This document shows positions 1 through 5,694 of a stretch of DNA of 10,222 bases, one piece after another (positions within the stretch are counted from its first letter, which is position 1; every line of letters begins with the position of its first letter). The stretch is taken from the NCBI GenBank assembly GCA_021795795.1, contig JAJYPA010000276.1, positions 1-10,222 on the forward strand, read 5' to 3'. Under the pieces are notes generated by a model. That model ran no database searches. It was given only the letters and a program-made list of their open reading frames with translations, and had not been told where the DNA came from. The DNA comes from Pseudomonadota bacterium (GTDB taxonomy: Bacteria; Pseudomonadota; Gammaproteobacteria; Halothiobacillales; Halothiobacillaceae). A program made the position numbers and the translations under genes.

Positions 1-1
1 A

Positions 2-418
2 TGGTCTCTGCATGATGCTTTGTCCCACGGCCCGGTGGTGTTGTACTTTTATCCGGCTGCCTTTACACCGGGTTGTACGATCGAGGCCCATCGTTTCGCC
101 GAAGCGATCGACCAGTTCAAAGCTTTGGGAGCGACAGTCATCGGCGTATCACACGACCCGCTCGACAAGTTGCAGCGCTTTTCGGTCAGCGAATGCCGCA
201 GCAAATTCCCCGTGGCCGCAGACACCGATGGTGCAATCATGCAAGCCTACGACACGACTATGCCAGTACTCAGCAGCTACGCAAGCCGTACGTCTTATGT
301 CATCGCCCCCAATGGCCGCATTGTGTATGTCTACAGTAACATGAGCCCCGACAAACACGTCGCCAACACATTACAAGCCATCAAACAATGGCAAACCAAC
401 ATGCATTGCACACATTGA
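2..418 (+). CDS. Peroxiredoxin (AhpC/TSA, Bcp/PrxQ-like), 5' end outside the window
   Basis: This is a thiol peroxidase that would reduce hydrogen peroxide and organic hydroperoxides. The frame is open from base 2, and the first visible residues (WSLHDAL) already belong to the protein, so the true start lies upstream. The TTG at 20 is not a credible start because it falls inside the thioredoxin fold. Visible are the beta-strand VVLYFYPAAF, the peroxidatic cysteine in TPGCT (visible residue 25), a second cysteine in SVSECRSKF (visible residue 65), and the C-terminal strand TSYVIAPNGRIVYVY. There is no cysteine five residues after the peroxidatic one, so the classical PrxQ disulfide is absent. 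From memory, relatives run to about 185 residues, often with a signal peptide, so roughly 45-50 residues are missing. The stop is TGA at 416-418. The family call is firm; location (periplasm or cytoplasm) cannot be judged without the N-terminus. Confidence 0.9.
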   Translation, partial: WSLHDALSHGPVVLYFYPAAFTPGCTIEAHRFAEAIDQFKALGATVIGVSHDPLDKLQRFSVSECRSKFPVAADTDGAIMQAYDTTMPVLSSYASRTSYVIAPNGRIVYVYSNMSPDKHVANTLQAIKQWQTNMHCTH

Positions 419-428
419 GCAATTAGGT

Positions 429-558
429 CACCGGCCTTTAGGCCGGTGGATGTTTGGTCAGGGAGGGGTATGCATCCCCTCCCTGACCGCGCCTTTAAAA
501 CCTCGCCGTTCAGGGCGAGGTTCGGCGCTCCTTCCGGCCTGAAGGCCGGGGTTTTAAA
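429..558. repeat. Cluster of four perfect stem-loops, possible degenerate mobile element
   Basis: Four hairpins lie side by side starting 10 bases after the peroxiredoxin stop. Hairpin 1 is CACCGGCC 429-436 with GGCCGGTG 441-448 (loop TTTA). Hairpin 2 is a 13-bp stem, GGTCAGGGAGGGG 456-468 with its complement 476-488 (loop TATGCAT). Hairpin 3 is AACCTCGCC 499-507 with GGCGAGGTT 514-522. Hairpin 4 is CCGGCCT 534-540 with AGGCCGG 543-549. In addition TTTAAAACC 494-502 can pair with GGTTTTAAA 550-558, enclosing hairpins 3 and 4. None is followed by a T-tract on either strand, so a simple intrinsic terminator does not explain the set. Stems with short TTTA or TTCAG loops recall the subterminal hairpins of IS200/IS605-type elements, but no transposase is present. 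Confidence 0.6.
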
Positions 559-811
559 CCAGCAAGGAAATAGGATAATTTCACTAATCAGCATCCGATA
601 TTTTTCACATCCCCAACCCGCTGAAGGCGTTTTTTACCATATTTATCACCTTTATCACCATAGCCTTTCAAGCGGTTCATCACCGCTTGTTCGAGAAAAC
701 ATGAACATCAAGCAAACGGTAGATGAAATGACAAATGATTGACGCAGAGCTGCCTCGTATCGAAAAAGTTTCACTTCTCACCTCAGCTTTTTGCAGGTGA
801 GATTACCATCC
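559..811. other. Gene-free stretch with two small inverted repeats
   Basis: No convincing coding sequence is present: open frames here have no ribosome site and run across the repeats. Two perfect 7-bp stems are visible. One is CAAGCGG 669-675 with CCGCTTG 683-689. The other is CTCACCT 777-783 with AGGTGAG 795-801, which ends 10 bases before the left MITE copy. Read on the minus strand, the second stem lies beyond the methyltransferase gene and the MITE and has a TTTTT run shortly after it, so it could stop readthrough from that gene. Confidence 0.5.
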
Positions 812-1088
812 CTAGGAGCCTGTCGGACTTGATTTGCCATGCCCGTTGCAACCAGAAAACGATGGGTGCAAGGCGTAAAACGCAGCCAATGGTCATTCCA
901 TTGGCAAGTTTTACAACGCCGCAGACGCGGTTTCTGGTTGCAACCCAAAGGGCAGGGCGGCTGCGCGGCACATTGCATCGTTGCGAACCGCTGGTTGTGG
1001 GCAAACACAACGTCGCATTTCGCGCCTTGCACTGCACCAACGCAGCCATCCTGCGGGTACGACGAATCAAGTCCGACAAGGCTCCTAG
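812..1088. mobile_element. MITE-like palindromic element, copy 1 (long form)
   Basis: This is a non-coding element with terminal inverted repeats. The left end 814-834 (AGGAGCCTGTCGGACTTG, then ATT) matches the reverse complement of 1065-1086 with one extra base. The outermost CTAG at 812-815 and 1085-1088 may be the target duplication (TA, CTA or CTAG cannot be told apart). Inside are nested inverted repeats: TTGCAACCAGAAA 846-858 with TTTCTGGTTGCAA 931-943; GTGCAAGGCG 866-875 with CGCCTTGCAC 1023-1032; and GCCAATGG 885-892 with CCATTGGC 898-905 around TCATT. It shares its ends and most of its body with 2295-2465 in the same orientation. No transposase is encoded, so it would need one in trans. 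The parent element was not recognised. Confidence 0.8.
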
Positions 1089-2116
1089 ATGGCAGGGCGT
1101 CGCGCGATGACAACCGCTTCGTTACCTTGCGCAAAGGTGTATACCTTGGCAGGCATACCGGCTTGAGCAAATGCCGCTTGTATTTCTGCCGGTTGCAAAA
1201 AATGGTTGCCTTGGATGTGTTCACTCAGGTTCTGAAACGCCATGCCTCTACGGGAAGGATCACGTAACAATGCGCGGTCAGCCGGCCAAGCAGGTTCCCA
1301 GATGGCTACCAGACCACCGGGTTTAAGGTTGGTGTGTAACCACGCGAACAGGGTGGCGGTGTCTTTTTCCCAGACATGGTGCAACGCTCGGTTCATGGCA
1401 ATTAAATCGGCAGGTTCGGTCAAGGTGAATTGGTGAATATCCCCTTGTTGAAAACTCAACCGATCAGCCAAACCAGCGGCTTGCGCAAATGCCGTGGCTT
1501 GGGTGATGTTTTCCGTAAATTCGTCAATGCCCAAACCGCGCAGATGCCCGCAACGCCGCGCAAGGGCGCGTAAATACCAACCGTTGCCGCAACCCAGATC
1601 AACGGCCAAACCACCTTTGACATCCACTTCGGCAAATTCTGGAATGGCGGGGCAAATGGTTTGTTCAAACATGGGTGAAAAACTGGTTTCCAGCATGTTG
1701 CCAAACCAAGGAAGAATGGTGGCACGCTCCGCCAGCACCGATTCGCCGGGACGCTCACCACTGCGCATTAGTCCGGCGGCCCGTTCGGCCATGTGTGCGG
1801 ACAGGACCGACTGAATGGCCATGGGAACCAGCGAATCAGCTGCATCCGGCCGCATGGCTAATCCTTGTTCAGTTAAACTGAAGTGATCTTGTTCTGCATC
1901 CAAATAACCAAATGCATAAGCCGCGTCGCACCAGCGCACAGTGTAAGCAGTGTCCATGCCAGCGGCCAATGCCAGCTCGTGGGCAGTGGCTGATTTCAGT
2001 GCGTGTAGCGTGACGAACAATTGGTTGGTAATGCCAATAAAAGCAATGTTCAGGCTGAGAGCGCCTTGTGCCTGTTGGCGGAACTGGGTTTTTAGATCAA
2101 TAGATGGCGATGACAT
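1085..2116 (-). CDS. SAM-dependent class I methyltransferase with N-terminal winged-helix domain
   Basis: The 343-residue protein resembles small-molecule methyltransferases with a helical or winged-helix N-terminus (about residues 15-90, of the Rv2258c-like kind), followed by a Rossmann methyltransferase fold (about 165-340). Motif I is AVDLGCGNGWYL at 171-182. The acidic end of beta-2 is in GLGIDEF (about 195-200), GDIHQF follows at 225-230, and NRALHHVWEKD (242-252) and LKPGGLVAIWEP (264-275) are the typical later motifs. The substrate is unknown. I chose the ATG at 2116 (MSSPSIDLKT) because the domain begins soon after it; the frame is open further up to 2254 without family-like sequence. 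The ribosome site is weak. A possible minus-strand promoter (TTGCAT at 2217-2212, GCTAAT at 2194-2189, 17-bp spacer) is only suggestive. The TAG stop lies in the terminal CTAG of the left MITE, and the protein still ends naturally (VVIARRPAI). Confidence 0.88.
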   Translation of the reverse strand: MSSPSIDLKTQFRQQAQGALSLNIAFIGITNQLFVTLHALKSATAHELALAAGMDTAYTVRWCDAAYAFGYLDAEQDHFSLTEQGLAMRPDAADSLVPMAIQSVLSAHMAERAAGLMRSGERPGESVLAERATILPWFGNMLETSFSPMFEQTICPAIPEFAEVDVKGGLAVDLGCGNGWYLRALARRCGHLRGLGIDEFTENITQATAFAQAAGLADRLSFQQGDIHQFTLTEPADLIAMNRALHHVWEKDTATLFAWLHTNLKPGGLVAIWEPAWPADRALLRDPSRRGMAFQNLSEHIQGNHFLQPAEIQAAFAQAGMPAKVYTFAQGNEAVVIARRPAI

Positions 2117-2294
2117 GTCGATATTTTCGGTAATGAACGTTCTGGCTAGGACTTGATATGGCGGTGATTTGTTCCCGGCCTGAGTGTGATTAGCTAAGGA
2201 AGCTGGTAAATATGCAACATGGCCGCACAGGTACCTATCAGGTAAAATCCACAATCAGCCGGTATGAGCCGGCAATACGACCAGCCAGTCCAGA
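2117..2294. other. Upstream region of the methyltransferase gene
   Basis: This 178-bp gene-free stretch lies between the methyltransferase start and the right MITE copy. It holds the short inverted repeat GCCGG 2258-2262 with CCGGC 2269-2273 and the palindrome AGGTACCT at about 2230-2237. The methyltransferase promoter must lie here or inside the MITE. No strong consensus promoter is visible. Confidence 0.4.
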
Positions 2295-2465
2295 AGCCTG
2301 TCGGACTTGATTTGCCATGCCCGTTGCAACCAGAAAACGATGAGTGCAAGGCGTAAAACGCAGCGAATGGTCATTCCATTGGCAAGTTTTACAACGTCGC
2401 ATTCCGCGCCTTGCACTACACCACGCAACCATCCTGCGGGTACGACGAATCAAGTCCGACAGGCT
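2295..2465. mobile_element. MITE-like palindromic element, copy 2 (short form)
   Basis: This is a second copy of the element at 812-1088, in the same orientation. Its ends are perfect 18-bp inverted repeats: 2295-2312 (AGCCTGTCGGACTTGATT) and 2448-2465. It keeps the central GAATGG-TCATT-CCATTGGC hairpin and the GTGCAAGGCG-type arms, but lacks the middle of copy 1. In copy 1 the missing part is bounded by the direct repeat ACAACG (913-918 and 1007-1012), 94 bases apart. The length difference between matching ends (267 versus 171) is accounted for by this 94-base loss plus two single-base indels. No clear target duplication remains (flanks AGA and CTT). Confidence 0.8.
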
Positions 2466-2537
2466 CTTGGTGTGTAATTAATGGACATTCCGCCCTGTGC
2501 ATGAATAGAATCCACCTTAAATTCAATGCATTATTTT

Positions 2538-2566
2538 TTGACAGTGATGTCCACTATACTGATACT
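2538..2566 (+). promoter_or_regulatory. Candidate sigma70 promoter of the cbbR-like gene
   Basis: A perfect -35 box TTGACA (2538-2543) is followed after 17 bases by GATACT (2561-2566), which matches TATAAT at four of six positions including the key A2 and T6. Transcription would begin near 2573, giving a short leader to the LysR-type gene. The promoter lies between the right MITE copy and the gene and in its direction. It rests on sequence match alone. Confidence 0.55.
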
Positions 2567-2590
2567 ATTTGCTGACCCAATCAATAGATA

Positions 2591-3598
2591 ATGGGTTGTT
2601 TCCCTATGACCCTCCCCAATTCGATGAAAAACCTGCCCGCCACGTCCCTGATTCGCCATCTGAGCTTCCGGCAACTGCAAATATTTGCAGCGGTGGCTCG
2701 CTTCAGAAGCTTTTCCAAGGCGGCGGATGCACTTTTTCTGGCCCAGCCCACTATTTCCCTGCAGATGAAAAAACTGGCGCAGACGCTGGGAATGCCTCTC
2801 TTGGAGCAAGTGGGAAGGACGGTGCAACCAACAGAGGCCGGGCAGGATCTTTTTGCTGCCTGTGACGAGATCTTCCGGGTTCTGGAAAACCTGGATAGTC
2901 AGATTGCCGACCGCAAGGGCTTGCGCCGGGGCACATTGCGCCTAGGGGTGGTGACGACGGCCAAGTACATTGCCCCCGAACTGTTGGCCGCGTTCGGCGA
3001 GCACTATCCGGGCATCGATTTTGCCATGAAGGTAAGCAACCGGGACGAGATCATCCAAAGAATCCAGAACAATGAGGACGATCTTTACGTCATGGGCCAA
3101 GTGCCCGAAACGAGCGCGGATGTGGAGGCCATTCCCTTCGCCCACAATCCTTTGGTGGTCATGGCCCCCCGAGACCATCCCCTGATAAACGGTACTCCAC
3201 CCCTGCCCCTGAAGGCTATTGCCCAAGCGCCTTTTCTGATCCGGGAACCGGGTTCAGGCACTCGCCACGCCTATATGCGCCTCTTTGCGGAGCACGGCCT
3301 CAAACCCCGGATCACCATGGAGCTCAGCAGCAATGAAGCCATCAAGCACGCCATAGCCAGCGGCCTGGGAATTTCCATCCTCTCGGTTCACTCCCTGGCC
3401 TTGGAGGGGACCACCGGCCCCATTCAGATCCTGGAGGTGGAAGGCTTTCCCATCCTTCGAAAATGGTATCTGGTCTACCCTCGTGGCAAGACCTTGTCCC
3501 TCACGGCCCAAAAGTTCTTGGAATTTTCTGTTTCCCAAGAGGATTTCATCACCCGCCGTCTGGTGGCCTTGTGGCCCGATCTCTCCCGTTATCTTTGA
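2591..3598 (+). CDS. cbbR: LysR-type transcriptional regulator, CbbR-like
   Basis: This is a DNA-binding regulator, probably controlling carbon-concentrating genes. The N-terminal winged helix-turn-helix (about residues 24-85 from the first ATG) reads LSFRQLQIFAAVARFRSFSK and then AADALFLAQPTISLQMKKL, the classic LysR pattern, closed by GRTVQPTEAGQ. The effector domain (about 115-320) contains GTLRLGVVTTAKYIAPELLAAF, a stretch with PGID and RDEI, and IREPGSGTRHAYMRLF, all characteristic of CbbR/CmpR-type members. It is 335 residues from ATG 2591. ATGs at 2606 and 2624 are also possible, and none has a clear ribosome site; 2624 would give 324 residues, nearer the usual length. It lies just upstream of dabBA in the same direction. 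LysR genes next to dab operons are known in other sulfur oxidisers, which supports the role. CbbR specificity is inferred from sequence flavour and context. Confidence 0.85.
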   Translation: MGCFPMTLPNSMKNLPATSLIRHLSFRQLQIFAAVARFRSFSKAADALFLAQPTISLQMKKLAQTLGMPLLEQVGRTVQPTEAGQDLFAACDEIFRVLENLDSQIADRKGLRRGTLRLGVVTTAKYIAPELLAAFGEHYPGIDFAMKVSNRDEIIQRIQNNEDDLYVMGQVPETSADVEAIPFAHNPLVVMAPRDHPLINGTPPLPLKAIAQAPFLIREPGSGTRHAYMRLFAEHGLKPRITMELSSNEAIKHAIASGLGISILSVHSLALEGTTGPIQILEVEGFPILRKWYLVYPRGKTLSLTAQKFLEFSVSQEDFITRRLVALWPDLSRYL

Positions 3599-3837
3599 CA
3601 CCCACCGCAGGCACTCTCAGGATAGCCAGGGAAACGCTGATTCATTCCACTTTCTCCATTCCAGTGAAAGATTGAGTACTTATTATTCAATAAGTTATAC
3701 ACAAACCTTTGACGGCGTGACGAATAAATCAGCGCTTCCCCAGACAACTCGGAAAACCTACTGCGCCAGCCAATTGCTGCGTTGTTGCATGCTCGAACAA
3801 TCGCTTATCCAATCGCCTATCCAATTGATACATCTCG

Positions 3838-3855
3838 CGTTATGTGCACGTAACG
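3838..3855. promoter_or_regulatory. Candidate LysR/CbbR operator
   Basis: CGTTATGTGCACGTAACG is an 18-bp palindrome with eight of nine base pairs matching. It contains TTA-N8-TAA (3840-3853) and T-N11-A (3841 to 3853), the spacing expected of LysR-type and CbbR-type binding sites. Its centre is about 63 bases before the start site predicted from the candidate dabB promoter, which is where LysR recognition sites usually lie. Confidence 0.5.
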
Positions 3856-3874
3856 ATTTGTTTTTGTCTGTCTC

Positions 3875-3903
3875 GTGACAGTTTTTTGATGCGCCCATAT
3901 ATA
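3875..3903 (+). promoter_or_regulatory. Candidate sigma70 promoter of dabBA
   Basis: GTGACA (3875-3880) and TATATA (3898-3903) are separated by 17 bases, a good near-consensus pair ahead of the dab genes. Initiation would fall near 3910, leaving a leader of about 90 bases. The weak -35 fits a promoter that needs an activator such as the neighbouring CbbR-like protein. Confidence 0.45.
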
Positions 3904-3904
3904 T

Positions 3905-3939
3905 TTAAAATAATAAATACATTTAGTTTATTATTTTAA
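3905..3939. repeat. Perfect 13-bp AT-rich inverted repeat at the predicted dabBA start site
   Basis: TTAAAATAATAAA (3905-3917) is repeated as its exact complement TTTATTATTTTAA (3927-3939) around the 9-base spacer TACATTTAG. The arms contain only A and T. It begins one base after the candidate -10 box and would occupy the first 30 transcribed bases, so it could act as an operator, an unwinding element or a weak leader hairpin. Confidence 0.6.
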
Positions 3940-3999
3940 TTTGAATAAATAAATATAGCGCCTTACAATCGTCTCTGGTTTCTTACTGAGGAGGCAGCT

Positions 4000-5694
4000 A
4001 TGTACACCGATTTTTCTATTCCCTGGCTTACAGGAGCGGCCTTGGCCGTTATGCCCTTGGGGCTCCTGCTTGCCGCTTTGCCTCAGGTTCAGGCTACCCG
4101 CCACTCGGCCTTGATTGCCCGCCATCGGGTGCGTTGGGCCGCCATCTTCGCTTTGGCGGCGGCGTTGCTGGCCGATGGCGCGTTCTTTTCAGGCGTACGG
4201 GCCAATCTGAGCCTGGTGCGTCTGCCATTGCCCGGCCTTGGCTTCGATTTACCCCTATCCATTGCCGTCAATGGCTTGACCTTAACTCTGGCTACCCTCG
4301 TGGCATTCGTCATCGTGATGATCGCTCAGTACAGCGTCCAGTATCTGGACGGCGACCCGCAGCAAGCCCGTTTTGCACGATTGCTGGGTTTCACGGCGGG
4401 TTTTTTCCTGCTGGTGGTCATTGCCGGGAACCTGGGTCTCTTCACTCTGGGAATCATTGCCACCGGTTTCAGCTTGCACAAACTGTTGAAATTTTACGGC
4501 GATCGTCCCAAGGCCATCATGGCGGCTCATAAAAAATCCATTTTTAGCCGAACGGCCGACCTTTGTTTGCTTGGTGCGACAGTACTGGTCGGGCAGGAAA
4601 CGGGTAGTCTGCAATTTGACGTATTGCGCGAAGCCGCCCAACGAACCGGTGGGCTGCCCGCGTCCTTGCAGGTAGCGGCCTGGTTGATCGTGGCGGCGGT
4701 AATCCTAAAGAGTGCTCTATTTCCTTTTCAGGGCTGGTTGATCCAGGTCATGGAAGCACCTACTCCCGTCTCCGCCCTGATGCACGCAGGGGTAGTCTAC
4801 AGCGGCGCAATCGTCGCCCTGCGTACCAGCCCGCTATTGGTTCGAGTACCGGATGCGCTGCTCTTTTTGGCGGCAGTCGGTCTTTTGACCGTGGTCATCG
4901 CCTCTCTGGTCATGACTACCCAGACGGCCGTCAAGACCATGTTGGCGTGGTCAACGACAGCCCAACTGGGCTTCATGTCCCTGGAATTGGGCTTGGGTCT
5001 CTTTCCCTTGGCCCTTTTGCACCTCGTGGGACACTCCCTCTACAAAGCCCACGCCTTTCTCTCTTCGGGTAGCGTGACGGACCAGTTACGGCAGGTACCG
5101 CCGGGAGGCAAAAAAATTCCTGCGTTGGGGACCTGGATGGTGGCAGTGACGCTGGGCGTCATCATCGCCGGGGGCGGGGTCTGGATCCTGGGTGCGAATC
5201 CATTGACGGATCCGGTCTGGCTGGCCTTGGCGGTGATTGTGGCGATGGCCTTGTCCCAGCTGCTGGTCAAGGGTTTCTCTTTCGATGCATGGACGGACCG
5301 CCTGACAGCCCTGGCGATAGCCGTGGTCATGGGAGGGGTCTACCTCCTGCTCCACAGTCTATTTGTCCGGGCCTTTGCGGGCGACGTAGCGACGCCATTG
5401 GCGGATGCAAACGCAGGTCAAGGTCTCTTCGTCTACTGCGTTGCCGGCAGTTTTCTCTTCCTGAGCTGGCTGCAAGGACCGGGACGTGTGCTCTTGCCCC
5501 AGCGGGTACAACTGGCCCTCTTCACCCACCTCTACAACGGTCTTTATGTGGACTACTGGGTGGAGCAATTCTCCCATCGTTTCTGGGCCGAAAAAGTTGG
5601 CGTGGAATTACCGCGCAAGAACCTGGCCCTGGAGTCTATGCAGTCCATCGCCCGTAATCGCGAAGTCCTGGAAAATTCTGGAGGTGTTAGATGA
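4000..5694 (+). CDS. dabB: DabB, NuoL-like membrane subunit of the DAB inorganic-carbon transporter
   Basis: DabB is the cation-coupled membrane partner of DabA; in the DAB complex it is thought to use the proton or sodium gradient to drive DabA-catalysed bicarbonate accumulation. The 564-residue protein is hydrophobic throughout, with roughly 14 likely membrane helices. It carries the proton-pumping Mrp/NuoL core: Lys237 in ILKSALFPFQGWL, Glu252 in VMEAPTPVSALMHAG, and a stretch with LAWSTTAQLGFM and LHLVGHSLYKAHAFLSSGSV (His341, His345, Lys349). There are no other complex I genes nearby, and DabA follows directly, so this is DabB rather than a respiratory subunit. The start ATG has a strong ribosome site (GAGGAGG, six bases upstream). 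It ends TGA overlapping the next ATG by 4 bp, so the two are translationally coupled. Transcription probably starts at the candidate promoter near 3875-3903. Confidence 0.9.
   Translation: MYTDFSIPWLTGAALAVMPLGLLLAALPQVQATRHSALIARHRVRWAAIFALAAALLADGAFFSGVRANLSLVRLPLPGLGFDLPLSIAVNGLTLTLATLVAFVIVMIAQYSVQYLDGDPQQARFARLLGFTAGFFLLVVIAGNLGLFTLGIIATGFSLHKLLKFYGDRPKAIMAAHKKSIFSRTADLCLLGATVLVGQETGSLQFDVLREAAQRTGGLPASLQVAAWLIVAAVILKSALFPFQGWLIQVMEAPTPVSALMHAGVVYSGAIVALRTSPLLVRVPDALLFLAAVGLLTVVIASLVMTTQTAVKTMLAWSTTAQLGFMSLELGLGLFPLALLHLVGHSLYKAHAFLSSGSVTDQLRQVPPGGKKIPALGTWMVAVTLGVIIAGGGVWILGANPLTDPVWLALAVIVAMALSQLLVKGFSFDAWTDRLTALAIAVVMGGVYLLLHSLFVRAFAGDVATPLADANAGQGLFVYCVAGSFLFLSWLQGPGRVLLPQRVQLALFTHLYNGLYVDYWVEQFSHRFWAEKVGVELPRKNLALESMQSIARNREVLENSGGVR

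Larger units (their letters stand above)
3599..3999. other. Regulatory intergenic region between cbbR and dabB
   Basis: This 401-bp stretch has no gene; open frames across it are continuations of non-coding sequence. It becomes strongly AT-rich after 3895. Besides the operator, promoter and AT inverted repeat listed separately, it contains a perfect 7-bp stem (ACTTATT 3678-3684, AATAAGT 3689-3695, loop ATTC). It also has a 12-bp tandem repeat with one mismatch (AATCGCTTATCC 3799-3810, AATCGCCTATCC 3811-3822). No obvious terminator for the regulator gene was found. Confidence 0.6.

Noticed and set aside
446..742. Open frame of 98 codons downstream of the peroxiredoxin gene
   Set aside because: It runs through the hairpin cluster, has no ribosome site and shows no protein family features.
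739..1267. Several open frames on both strands across MITE copy 1 (and 2238-2453 across copy 2)
   Set aside because: Their sequence is that of the inverted-repeat element itself. They extend into flanking DNA or the methyltransferase gene in the wrong frame and have no start signals.
3799..3822. Start of a CRISPR array or iteron set
   Set aside because: There are only two clear 12-base copies directly adjacent, with no spacers and no cas or replication genes.
4000..5694. Respiratory complex I subunit NuoL
   Set aside because: No other nuo genes are present and the gene overlaps dabA, so the DabB assignment explains it better.
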